From positions 1-11,959 of the forward strand of contig JAKMFG010000073.1 of the NCBI GenBank assembly GCA_022425565.1: 11,959 nucleotides of DNA, written 5' to 3'. The notes under the pieces were generated by a model. It worked only from the letters and a program-made list of their open reading frames with translations, had not been told where the DNA came from and searched no databases. This DNA comes from Alphaproteobacteria bacterium. GTDB lineage: Bacteria > Pseudomonadota > Alphaproteobacteria > Puniceispirillales > Puniceispirillaceae. Shown here one piece after another: positions 1 through 7,239 of this stretch (position 1 is its first letter; every line of letters begins with the position of its first letter). Position numbers and translations under genes: made by a program.

Positions 1-32
1 GGGGCCGGTCAGGACGCCCGCCCTCCCGTCAG

Positions 33-692
33 CTATTCGCGGCGCAGGATCGTGTCTGTCAGCCGCACGGCCCAGCCTTTGGTCTGAAACCTGCGCGTGA
101 CTTCGGCTGGGTCATAGACATTATCCACCCAGTCATAGAATGCCATGCCCTGGTCCTCATAGGGGAAATAGGCTTCGAAAAATGCGTCGAGCAATCCGGT
201 CTTGGCCTGCCTGACATGGCCGTATTTCCAGGCTAGTTGCTGCGCCGCTTCGCGCGCCGGGCGTTTCTCGACAATAAGAAGATACAGTGCCGACATCAGC
301 CCGGCCCGGTCTGCCCCGGACTTGCAATGCATCAGTGCCGGAAGCTCGGCTTCGGCAAACAGCTCGCGGGCGGCGTGAAGCATCGCCTTGTCAGGTGCGG
401 CGCGGGATCTGGCAGTAAAATCGAGAAGCGTGATCCCGGTGGCGGCGCAGGCTTCGGCCTCGAGCTGCCACCCGCCGTCATCGCGCGGTCCACGAAGGTT
501 GATGATGGTGCGAACACCCATATTGGCGACGCCCAGAACGCGGCCGGGTCCCGGCTGGTTCGATCGCCACATGCCCGGCGCAATCTCGTGAAGATTATGC
601 CACCAGACGCGAAGGAAGCCGTGATCCTTGAAGATCAGTTCCATCCAGTCGCGCAGGCCGCGGCGCTTGCCGGCCGGGGCGGCGAAGCTCAT
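33..692 (-). CDS. Dual-specificity / tyrosine phosphatase family protein
   Basis: A 219-residue cysteine-dependent phosphatase. The signature P-loop is visible as HCKSGADRAG at residues 122-131, giving Cys123 as the expected nucleophile and Arg129 as the phosphate-binding arginine (C-x5-R). Upstream, RTIINLRGPR at about 61-70 matches the strand and turn typical of the Siw14/DSP-like group, and Asp91 is a candidate general acid. There is no signal peptide or membrane segment, so it should be cytoplasmic. The substrate cannot be told: phosphotyrosine, inositol phosphate or another phosphoester are all possible. The ATG overlaps the pmbA stop codon in an ATGA (689-692), and no good ribosome site is seen before it, so translation is probably coupled to pmbA. 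Family assignment is firm; role is unknown. Confidence 0.85.
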   Translation of the reverse strand: MSFAAPAGKRRGLRDWMELIFKDHGFLRVWWHNLHEIAPGMWRSNQPGPGRVLGVANMGVRTIINLRGPRDDGGWQLEAEACAATGITLLDFTARSRAAPDKAMLHAARELFAEAELPALMHCKSGADRAGLMSALYLLIVEKRPAREAAQQLAWKYGHVRQAKTGLLDAFFEAYFPYEDQGMAFYDWVDNVYDPAEVTRRFQTKGWAVRLTDTILRRE

Positions 693-2026
693 GAGCCAGC
701 CACCATCATGCCCTCGATGCGAAGCGACGGTGCGGCCGTGCTGCGGCGCATGTCGATGTCATTGGCGCGGGTGACGGCCTTGAACATGTTCTTCAGATTG
801 CCGGCGATGGTGGCTTCCGACACCGCGTGGGTGACTTTGCCATTGCTGATCCAGAACCCACCGGCACCGCGGCTATAGTCGCCGGTGATCATGTCGACTG
901 AACTTCCCATCATCTCGGTGACAAGAAAGCCTTCCTCGATGTCGGCAATCAGCTCGTCAAAGGAGATGTTGCCATTCTCGAGATAGAAATTGCTGCTTCC
1001 TGGCGCCGGTGAGCTTCCCATGCCACGCGCTGCCTGACCGGTTGGCGCAAGGCCGAGCTTGGTGGCAGACGCGATGTCGAGGAACCAGCTCTTCAGGACG
1101 CCGTCCTCGACCATGGCGCGGCGGCTGACCGCGAGCCCCTCGCCGTCGAACAGGCGGGATGCCATGCCGCGCGGGCGCAGCGGGTCGTCGATGAAGGTCA
1201 GGCCGGGGCTGGTGATCTGCTCGCCCATGCTGTCTTTCAGGAAACTTGTGCCACGTGCGATGGCGGCGCCGTTGATAGCCCCGGCAAGGGTGCCGACAAG
1301 CGATCCGGCGACACGCTGGTGATAGACTACGGGGAACTGGCCGGTGGCCGGCTTTTGCGGGCCAAGCCGCGAGAGCGTGCGGTCGGCAGCGCTGGCGCCG
1401 ACCTGCTGGGGCGAATCCAGGTCCTCGCCGAACACGGCCGATGTGTAATCATAGTCCCGTTCCATCGCGCCGTCTTTTTCCGCGATAACGACGGCTGAGA
1501 TGCCCTGTGACGAGCGACGATAGTTGGCTGAGAAGCCGTTACTTGTGGCAATCATCACATGGGTGACGCCATGGCTTGCCGACCCGCCTTCGGAATTGGT
1601 GATGCCTTCGACCGACAGCGCCGCATCCTCGGCCGCCAGTGCATTGTCGGTCAGTGTCTCGACACTCGGCACTGCTGGGTCGTAGATTTCGATCTCTGGA
1701 ATATCGGTGGCGATCTCTTCGGCAGTGGCAAGCCGCACATATGGATCTTCCGGCGCCACTTTTGCCATGGCGACGGCCCTCTCGGCGAGGGTGCGGATGT
1801 TTTCCGGATCGAGCTGGCTGGTAGAGACAGAGGCGTTGCGCTTGCCGACAAATACGCGCAGCGCGGCATCGATTTCCTCGGCACGCTCGCTTGCCTCGAC
1901 TTTGCCGAGACGCACGGAGACCGAACTGCCTTCGCTACGCGCCACGCCGGCATCGGCGCCATCGGCACCTGCGGCAATGGCCGCGTCCAGAAGCTCGGAA
2001 ATCAGATGTGTTTCAACGGTGCTCAT
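689..2026 (-). CDS. pmbA: PmbA/TldE, non-catalytic partner subunit of the TldD-TldE metalloprotease
   Basis: A 445-residue member of the TldD/PmbA (U62) family. In known systems TldE/PmbA pairs with TldD to form a heterodimeric cytoplasmic protease; it takes part in microcin B17 maturation and CcdA turnover in E. coli. Family marks include the C-terminal stretch MGSSVDMITGDYSRGAGGFW followed by a glycine-rich strand and an RIEGMMVAGS end. The HExxxH metal site of TldD is absent, which is normal for PmbA. The chosen start is the ATG at 2024-2026 (MSTVETHL). The frame stays open four codons upstream to a GTG at 2038, but the ATG looks more likely. The matching catalytic partner tldD is present at 8430-9869. 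The gene is followed by an overlapping phosphatase and is divergent from argC. Confidence 0.93.
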   Translation of the reverse strand: MSTVETHLISELLDAAIAAGADGADAGVARSEGSSVSVRLGKVEASERAEEIDAALRVFVGKRNASVSTSQLDPENIRTLAERAVAMAKVAPEDPYVRLATAEEIATDIPEIEIYDPAVPSVETLTDNALAAEDAALSVEGITNSEGGSASHGVTHVMIATSNGFSANYRRSSQGISAVVIAEKDGAMERDYDYTSAVFGEDLDSPQQVGASAADRTLSRLGPQKPATGQFPVVYHQRVAGSLVGTLAGAINGAAIARGTSFLKDSMGEQITSPGLTFIDDPLRPRGMASRLFDGEGLAVSRRAMVEDGVLKSWFLDIASATKLGLAPTGQAARGMGSSPAPGSSNFYLENGNISFDELIADIEEGFLVTEMMGSSVDMITGDYSRGAGGFWISNGKVTHAVSEATIAGNLKNMFKAVTRANDIDMRRSTAAPSLRIEGMMVAGS

Positions 2027-2101
2027 GATGTTTTCCACATTACAGGTCGTTGGGGCCAGTTCAACAGGCGGCCCTTCATAGCTGGCCTTCTATAACCGAC
2101 C

Positions 2102-2136
2102 TTGCAAGGGGCGGCCATTCTGTTTATCACACCGCG
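2102..2136 (+). promoter_or_regulatory. Candidate argC promoter placed for a leaderless transcript
   Basis: TTGCAA (2102-2107) and TATCAC (2125-2130) are separated by 17 bases and each matches the sigma70 consensus at four of six positions. The ATG of argC (2137) lies 7 bases after the -10-like box, where transcription would normally begin. No Shine-Dalgarno sequence is seen just before the ATG. A second -10-like TATAAC lies at 2091-2096 without a fitting -35. These are weak matches, so this is only a candidate. The rest of the 2027-2136 gap between divergent pmbA and argC shows nothing else I can name. Confidence 0.25.
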
Positions 2137-3084
2137 ATGACCTACCGCATTTTCATCGATGGCGCAGCCGGCACGACCGGCCTGCAGGTGAATGAGCGTC
2201 TTGCCGCGCATCCGTCTGTCACACCTGTGACACTCGACGATGCACAGCGCAAGGACGCCGCCGCCCGGCGCGAGATGATGGCGGCAAGCGACATCACCAT
2301 CCTGTGCCTTCCAGATGACGCAGCGCGGGAGTCTGCCGCGCTGGCGGCCGAAGTCGGTGCGCGGGTGATCGACGCCTCGACGGCACATCGCACGGCCGAG
2401 GGCTGGGATTTCGGCTTTGTCGAGCTCTTTGAAGGGGCAGGCGATGCTGTCGCCAACTCGGCGCGGATCAGCAACCCCGGATGCTATTCGACCGGGTTTC
2501 TTGCGCTGGCACGTCCGCTGGTGCGGGCTGGAATCATCGCCGCAGACGCTGGTTTGACGGTGCCTGCCGTTTCCGGTTACAGCGGTGGCGGCAAGGGCAT
2601 GATCGGACGTTTCGAGGCTGGAGAGATGCCGCAGCATGGCGCTTATGGTCTGGCGCTGGCACATAAGCATATTCCCGAGATGATGCGATATGCCGGGCTG
2701 GATCGGGCGCCGATCTTCATGCCGTCCGTGGGGGCTTTCTATGCCGGCATGCTGGTCCATCTGCCGCTTCATGCGGCCAGCCTGAACCACGCTGTCACGG
2801 CAGGTGATATTCATGATGTCTATGCGGCGCAGTTCGAGGGCAGTCCCTTTATCCGCATGGGTGCGCCGCAGGCAGGCGATCCCGAAGTGGCGGCGATGAT
2901 GCTGGATGCTTCGGCGCTTGCCGGGTGTGACCATATGGAAATTTTCGTTTTCGCCAATGCCGATGAAAGCCAGTTCTGGCTGACCGCACGGCTGGACAAT
3001 CTCGGCAAGGGGGCGTCCGGTGCCGCCGTGCAGAACATGAACATCGCGCTCGGCCTGGACGAGACGGCCGGGCTCTCCGTCTGA
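2137..3084 (+). CDS. argC: N-acetyl-gamma-glutamyl-phosphate reductase (type 2)
   Basis: A 315-residue enzyme for the third step of arginine biosynthesis: NADPH-dependent reduction of N-acetyl-glutamyl 5-phosphate to the semialdehyde, in the cytoplasm. The Rossmann dinucleotide loop is DGAAGTTG at 8-15. The catalytic cysteine is Cys116 in SNPGCYSTG, and SGYSGGGK at 146-153 and HKHIPE at 176-181 are typical active-site segments. The C-terminal LDNLGKGASGAAVQNMN is the usual closing NADP/substrate motif. The length of about 315 fits the short type 2 class rather than the roughly 340-residue type 1. The frame is open upstream to a TTG at 2050, but homology begins exactly at the ATG at 2137. The next gene follows after 13 bases, so the two are probably co-transcribed. 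Confidence 0.95.
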   Translation: MTYRIFIDGAAGTTGLQVNERLAAHPSVTPVTLDDAQRKDAAARREMMAASDITILCLPDDAARESAALAAEVGARVIDASTAHRTAEGWDFGFVELFEGAGDAVANSARISNPGCYSTGFLALARPLVRAGIIAADAGLTVPAVSGYSGGGKGMIGRFEAGEMPQHGAYGLALAHKHIPEMMRYAGLDRAPIFMPSVGAFYAGMLVHLPLHAASLNHAVTAGDIHDVYAAQFEGSPFIRMGAPQAGDPEVAAMMLDASALAGCDHMEIFVFANADESQFWLTARLDNLGKGASGAAVQNMNIALGLDETAGLSV

Positions 3085-3097
3085 CTGGGGCGCGGCG

Positions 3098-3895
3098 ATG
3101 AACCAGCTTGCCGACCAGCATCGCTATCTTGCTGACCAGTCCGATGACCAGCGCGCCAGCGACTATCCCTATGCCGCGCCTGAAGGTGCCTTTGTTCTCG
3201 ACCATGGACGGCTTTTGCAGCTGTCGGACGCATCACTCCTTGAGGGGCGTGTGGCGGTGCTCTCCGTCGGCTCGAACCGCGCGCCGGTTCAACTGCGCCG
3301 CAAGTTTGGCGACCAGGCTCTGGTACCGGTCACGCCGTTGATTCTTCATGATTGTGATGTCGTGCATGCGGCGGCGATCAGCTATTACGGCGCCGTGTCC
3401 TGCACGGCGTTTCCCTCGCGCGGGACCGATGTGATGCTAAACGCGGCCTGGCTTGATCCCGAGCAGTTGCAGATCATGCACCGGACCGAGGCGCTCGGCG
3501 TCGCTTATGACTATGTGCGGCTGTTCACCGGTGTGGTCACGCATCTTCCAGTGCTGGAGGCAGGCGGCGAGATCGTCGCGCCAACGCAGCCCGTGTTCGG
3601 ATATGCCGCGCGGCGCGGGGTCCTGGATGTCGGCGGTGGGTATCCTGCCGGCCTTGATCGCATTCCGGCGCGCAACAGGCGTTTCCAGACTTTCTCGCAG
3701 GCCTCGGCGGCGGCACTGGTGCACACGCTGACATCTGGCGGAGAGCCAACAGTCGACGGGTTTGTCGCCCGTGTTGTCGAGGATCGTGACTTCCGCCGCC
3801 AGGTCAATGACGACCTTCAGTCTCGCGCCGTGCATGGCGAGGGACCATGGAAAATTCAGGATGCGGCAAGCGTCGATATACAGGATTTCCTGTAG
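3098..3895 (+). CDS. Uncharacterised protein, possible gamma-glutamyl-cyclotransferase-like fold
   Basis: A 265-residue soluble protein with no signal peptide or membrane segment; I do not recognise it as a named family. It starts 13 bases after argC with a plausible ribosome site (TGGGG, 3086-3090), so it is likely in the argC operon. Features seen: a polar N-terminus (1-30), then VLSVGSNRAPVQLRRKFG at 54-71, a P-x-x-L-x-x-H-D segment at 80-85, PSRGTDVMLNAAWLD at 106-120, and an MHRTE ending at Glu131. The order of a GSN loop, an N-x-x-x-L helix, a G-T-x-V strand, and a helix ending in an acidic residue resembles the GGCT/AIG2-like layout, where GSN binds substrate and a Glu is catalytic. 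That resemblance is by eye only. The second half (about 150-265) has no parallel I recognise. The gene is convergent with ubiA, 17 bases away. That it is a gene is likely; its function is unknown. Confidence 0.8.
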   Translation: MNQLADQHRYLADQSDDQRASDYPYAAPEGAFVLDHGRLLQLSDASLLEGRVAVLSVGSNRAPVQLRRKFGDQALVPVTPLILHDCDVVHAAAISYYGAVSCTAFPSRGTDVMLNAAWLDPEQLQIMHRTEALGVAYDYVRLFTGVVTHLPVLEAGGEIVAPTQPVFGYAARRGVLDVGGGYPAGLDRIPARNRRFQTFSQASAAALVHTLTSGGEPTVDGFVARVVEDRDFRRQVNDDLQSRAVHGEGPWKIQDAASVDIQDFL

Positions 3896-3912
3896 GCGGT
3901 TCCCGCTGGTGG

Positions 3913-4857
3913 TCAGGCGACAAGCCGGTCGAGAACGAGGCCTGCCGTGAGCAACAGCCCGGCATCCCGGTTCGACTTGAACAGGCGCAGCGCCATAACA
4001 GGATCATCAGCGTTCAGATTTCGGACCTGCCAGCCAAGGTGAATGCTCATCACGGCAAGTCCGGCGACCCAGAACCCCGGTCCGGCCAGTGCCCATAGCC
4101 CGGCCGCCAGAAATATGATTGCCAGCAGGTAGGCGACGGCAACGCCGGTGCGAAGATGCCGGCCAAGTCCGAGCGCCGATGATTTCACCCCCACCTGGCG
4201 GTCGTCGGCCATGTCCTGAACAGCATAGATGATGTCATAGCCGAACACCCATGCCACGCTTCCAGCGTAGACAAGAAGAAGGTCTGCCGGCGGTGTGGCC
4301 GCCGCCGCCGCTGTCCAGCCAAGCGGCACACCCCAGGAAAATGTGAGCCCCAGCACAGCTTGCGGCCACCATGTCACGCGCTTGGCAAGCGGGTAGAGAA
4401 TCACAAGCGGAAGTGCTGAAATACCGGCCATCACGGCTATAACAGGAAGCTGCAGCAGCACGGCAAGTCCGACAAGGCAGAGCAATGCAAGGAAGATCAG
4501 CGCCTGCATCACGCTGACAGTGCCGGCGGCAAGTGGTCGTGCCGCGGTGCGTTCCACCTGCCGGTCTAGCCGCCGGTCCCACAGGTCATTGACCACGCAT
4601 CCGGCGGCACGCATGGTGACCGCACCGATCAGGAACAGCAACATCAGACGGATCGTGGCGGCGGAGTCGGCGGCGGCAAGCGGGATCACCCACCAGCCTG
4701 GAAGCAGCAGCAGCCACCAGCCGATCGGCCGGTCGAATCTTGCAATCAGCAAATAGGGATGTGCCGCAGGGGGTAGCGAGCGCCACCAGCCCGGACGGCT
4801 GATATCCGTATGCGGCGTCCTGCTATCGCCGGAATCTTTGCTTTGGGATGGTGACAT
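3913..4857 (-). CDS. ubiA: 4-hydroxybenzoate polyprenyltransferase
   Basis: A 314-residue integral inner-membrane prenyltransferase that attaches the polyprenyl tail to 4-hydroxybenzoate in ubiquinone synthesis. Both aspartate-rich Mg/diphosphate motifs are visible: N90-D91-x-x-D94-x-x-x-D98 followed by ERTAARPLAAG, and D208-x(6)-D215-x-x-D218-D219. Several hydrophobic segments follow in the usual pattern (about 46-64, 70-88, 117-153, 166-186, 193-212, 236-280). The hydrophilic N-terminus is about 30 residues. The first motif reads NDLWDRRLD, as in UbiA, so heme O synthase (CtaB) is less likely. The start codon at 4857 lacks a clear ribosome site. The gene is divergent from rsmE and convergent with the 3098-3895 gene. 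Confidence 0.93.
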   Translation of the reverse strand: MSPSQSKDSGDSRTPHTDISRPGWWRSLPPAAHPYLLIARFDRPIGWWLLLLPGWWVIPLAAADSAATIRLMLLFLIGAVTMRAAGCVVNDLWDRRLDRQVERTAARPLAAGTVSVMQALIFLALLCLVGLAVLLQLPVIAVMAGISALPLVILYPLAKRVTWWPQAVLGLTFSWGVPLGWTAAAAATPPADLLLVYAGSVAWVFGYDIIYAVQDMADDRQVGVKSSALGLGRHLRTGVAVAYLLAIIFLAAGLWALAGPGFWVAGLAVMSIHLGWQVRNLNADDPVMALRLFKSNRDAGLLLTAGLVLDRLVA

Positions 4858-4955
4858 GGGCGACAGTCATACCGCAGTTCGGCAGGCCGGTACAGGCGCC
4901 GGTTCGCTGCAGTCCACCGCTTGCAAAGCTGATCGCCGCAGCATACATGTGGCAG

Positions 4956-5705
4956 ATGAACGCAGCCGACACCAAGGCGCGGCTTTATGTCGAGGATGAC
5001 CTCGCCGAGGGCCGGACGCTCCAACCCGCTTCAGATCAGCAGCACTATCTTGTCAATGTGATGCGACTTGGAGATGGCGATGTCGTTGGCCTGTTCAACG
5101 GGCGCGACGGTGAATGGCGCTCGATCCTGCAGCGCGAAGGCAAGCGCGGCTGTTCCCTTACCCCCCAGATTCAGACACGTCAGCAGCAGTCGAGTCCTGA
5201 TCTGTGGCTTGTTTTTGCGCCGGTGAAGAAGGCGCGGCTTGATTTCATCGCACAGAAAGCATCCGAAATGGGATGCAGCCGGATCTGGCCGGTGCGAACG
5301 GATTATTGCCAGGTATCGCGGGTGAATGACGACCGGATGCTGGCCAATGCCATTGAGGCTGCCGAGCAGACGGAAAGGCTGGATATCGCCCAGATCATGC
5401 CGTTTTCACCAGTTTTCGACGCGCTGTCGGCTTGTGATGACGACCGCACCATCATCTTCTGTGATGAGGCCAGCGCCGGTGATCCGGCGGCCAATGCCAT
5501 TGCGCGCCTCGCCGATGCGAGACCCATTGAAAGGGCGGCGGTTGTGATCGGACCGGAGGGCGGGTTTTCGCCTGCTGAACGAAGCCGGATCGACAGCCTG
5601 CAAAACAGTTTGAAACTTTCCCTCGGCCCGCGCATATTGCGCGCCGACACGGCCGCGATTGCCGCGCTGACCTGCTACCAGTCTGTCTGTGGAGACTGGG
5701 CATGA
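4956..5705 (+). CDS. rsmE: 16S rRNA (uracil(1498)-N3)-methyltransferase
   Basis: A 249-residue SPOUT-class RNA methyltransferase that makes m3U1498 in 16S rRNA using S-adenosylmethionine. The N-terminal PUA-like RNA-binding part holds RLYVEDD and the HYLVNVMRLGDGDVVGLFNG segment (residues 30-49). The SPOUT part holds KKARLDFIAQKASEMG (91-106), AAEQTER (135-141), the knot motif VIGPEGGFSPAE (197-208) and LGPRILRADTAAIAAL (224-239). The last has Asp where most family members have Glu in the ILRxETA motif. Start choice: the frame is open back to an ATG at 4848, which would overlap the ubiA start and add 36 non-conserved residues. The ATGs at 4947 and 4956 fit the family's usual beginning, and neither has a strong ribosome site. 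gshA follows after 93 bases. Confidence 0.92.
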   Translation: MNAADTKARLYVEDDLAEGRTLQPASDQQHYLVNVMRLGDGDVVGLFNGRDGEWRSILQREGKRGCSLTPQIQTRQQQSSPDLWLVFAPVKKARLDFIAQKASEMGCSRIWPVRTDYCQVSRVNDDRMLANAIEAAEQTERLDIAQIMPFSPVFDALSACDDDRTIIFCDEASAGDPAANAIARLADARPIERAAVVIGPEGGFSPAERSRIDSLQNSLKLSLGPRILRADTAAIAALTCYQSVCGDWA

Positions 5706-5721
5706 CAGCGTGCTGCGAAAA

Positions 5722-5757
5722 TGTAATTAGTGTCGAAGCCGGGAACGGCATTACAAT
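5722..5757 (+). promoter_or_regulatory. Candidate gshA promoter with flanking inverted repeat
   Basis: Within the 93-base gap between rsmE and gshA, a TACAAT at 5752-5757 matches the -10 consensus at five of six positions. No convincing -35 stands 16-18 bases upstream. A six-base inverted repeat, TGTAAT (5722-5727) and ATTACA (5750-5755), overlaps the -10-like box with 22 bases between the arms, as an operator might. Both are short enough to occur by chance. The stretch is AT-richer than its surroundings. Confidence 0.22.
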
Positions 5758-5798
5758 AGCAGGGCGCCTGATGCGACCTGAAAGACGGGACCTCTCTC

Positions 5799-7166
5799 AT
5801 GCATGACACGCAACAGGATCCGGTCGATGTCGGCCAGATGATTGCCTGGATTGCCGACGGGGAAACCCCTGACGGCCAGCAGAAAATCGGCACTGAGCAC
5901 GAGAAATTCCTGTTCCATCGCCAGACGCTTGCGCCGGTCGCCTATGAAGGCGAGTCCGGCATCGGTGCCCTTCTGGAACGGTTGCTGACCGACCTTGGTC
6001 CAGGTGCCGAGCCGATCATGGAAAAGGGCAACATCATCGGCATTGTCGATGCTGATGGCGGTGCCGTCACGCTGGAGCCGGGTGGCCAGCTGGAACTGTC
6101 AGGTGCGCCGCTTGACGACATCCACCAGACCTGCAGCGAGACTGGACGGCACCTGCGGCATATGCTGGCCGCCGCCAAACCGCTGGATATCGGGATGATG
6201 GGCCTTGGCTACCATCCGGTCGCCCAGCGCGAAGATATCAGCTTCATGCCGAAAGGCCGTTACCGGATCATGAGCCGTCACATGCCGAAGGTCGGCACGT
6301 TCGGCCTTGATATGATGCTGCGGACCTGCACAGTTCAGGTGAACCTGGATTTCGCGGACGAGGCCGACATGCGCCAGAAGTTCCGCACCTCTCTCGCGCT
6401 GCAGCCGGTGGCGACAGCACTGTTTGCAAATTCACCCTTCAAGGACGGCAGGCCTTCCGGCTTCCTGTCGACACGGGCACATGCCTGGACGGATACTGAC
6501 GCAGCGCGAAGCGGCGTTCCGGCCTGCGTGTTCGACCCCTATTTCGGCTATGAACAATGGATCGACTATATCCTTGATGTGCCTATGTATTTCCTGCATC
6601 GGGGCGATGACTACATTGATGTCGCCGGCCAGTCCTTCCGCGATTTCCTGGATGGCATGCTTCCCGGACACGAGGGCCAGTTGCCGTCGATGGCCGATTT
6701 TCAGGATCACATCACCACGGCTTTCCCGGAAGTGCGCCTGAAGCGGTTCCTCGAAATGCGCGGAGCGGATGGCGGGGCCTGGGGTAATATCTGCGCGCTT
6801 CCTGCCTTCTGGACAGGCCTGCTCTATGATTCCGAAGCTCTCGCCGCCGCGGCCAAGCTTGCCGAGGGGTTGACGGCGAATGACGTCATGGAGGCACGGC
6901 TGTCCGTATCGCGTGACGGCCTTCGTGGCCAGCTTGGCGGACGTGACATCCACAAGCTCGCTACCGAGCTGGTGAAGCTCTCGTCTGACGGATTGCGGCG
7001 ACGCGCCCGGATCGATGACGGCGGCAATGACGAGACCGGATATCTGGCACCGCTTCGCGAGGTCGTGGCCAGTGGCGAGACACCGGCGGACCGGCTGTTG
7101 CGGCTCTATGACACCTCGTGGGGTGGTAACCTGCAGCAGATTTTCGACGCCGAGCAATATCAATGA
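5799..7166 (+). CDS. gshA: Glutamate-cysteine ligase, plant/alphaproteobacterial type
   Basis: A 455-residue cytoplasmic ligase for the first, ATP-dependent step of glutathione synthesis, joining glutamate and cysteine into gamma-glutamylcysteine. IGTEHEKFLF at 30-39 is the N-terminal catalytic strand with metal-binding glutamates, followed by MEKGNIIGIVDADGGAVTLEPGGQLELSG and MMGLGYHP, all typical of the GCS2 family members shared by plants and alphaproteobacteria. TCTVQVNLDFADE, the SPFKDGRPSGFLSTR loop and DPYFGYEQWIDYI follow in the usual order. Length matches the bacterial members. The ATG at 5799 gives MHDTQQDP and homology begins about 25 residues in. The gene ends in tandem stops TGATGA. 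It lies in the same direction as rsmE upstream and the MFS gene downstream; gshB is not in this window. Confidence 0.94.
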   Translation: MHDTQQDPVDVGQMIAWIADGETPDGQQKIGTEHEKFLFHRQTLAPVAYEGESGIGALLERLLTDLGPGAEPIMEKGNIIGIVDADGGAVTLEPGGQLELSGAPLDDIHQTCSETGRHLRHMLAAAKPLDIGMMGLGYHPVAQREDISFMPKGRYRIMSRHMPKVGTFGLDMMLRTCTVQVNLDFADEADMRQKFRTSLALQPVATALFANSPFKDGRPSGFLSTRAHAWTDTDAARSGVPACVFDPYFGYEQWIDYILDVPMYFLHRGDDYIDVAGQSFRDFLDGMLPGHEGQLPSMADFQDHITTAFPEVRLKRFLEMRGADGGAWGNICALPAFWTGLLYDSEALAAAAKLAEGLTANDVMEARLSVSRDGLRGQLGGRDIHKLATELVKLSSDGLRRRARIDDGGNDETGYLAPLREVVASGETPADRLLRLYDTSWGGNLQQIFDAEQYQ

Positions 7167-7234
7167 TGAACCGGCGCCGCGTCACGGTGGCCTGTCTGCC
7201 TGACGTCCAGCCGGACCTGACCAGCGCAGGATAG
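7166..7234 (+). CDS. Possible 22-codon leader ORF between gshA and the MFS gene
   Basis: An ATG at 7166-7168 overlaps the gshA stop codon (TGATGA) and opens a 22-residue frame, beginning MNRRRVTVACLP and ending in TAG five bases before the MFS start. Its placement is right for translational coupling from gshA toward the transporter gene. It has no homology I recognise and may be chance: reading frames of this size are common. It is listed because it fills almost all of the 73-base gap. Confidence 0.15.
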   Translation: MNRRRVTVACLPDVQPDLTSAG

Positions 7235-7239
7235 CGTTC

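Noticed and set aside
237..878. A 213-codon plus-strand frame across the phosphatase and the end of pmbA
   Set aside because: It is antisense to two well-supported genes and has no family features.
2023..2934. A 303-codon open frame on the minus strand opposite argC
   Set aside because: It lies fully antisense to a well-conserved argC, has no recognisable domain, and its composition is that expected from the opposite strand of GC-rich coding DNA.
3896..3906. GCGG-TTC-CCGC between the convergent 3098-3895 gene and ubiA as a terminator
   Set aside because: A four-base stem with a three-base loop is too short to support, and there is no T run.
3913..4857. Heme O synthase (CtaB) as an alternative for the UbiA-family protein
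   Set aside because: CtaB is often found near coxA, but both aspartate motifs here are of the UbiA form (NDLWDRRLD and VQDMADD), and the gene is 6 kb away in another transcription unit.
4848..4955. Long N-terminal form of RsmE starting at 4848
   Set aside because: The 36 extra residues do not fit the family's start, and this start would overlap the divergent ubiA start codon.
6432..7163. A 243-codon open frame on the minus strand opposite gshA
   Set aside because: Antisense shadow of a clear gshA; no motif, and its length is explained by codon bias in GC-rich DNA.
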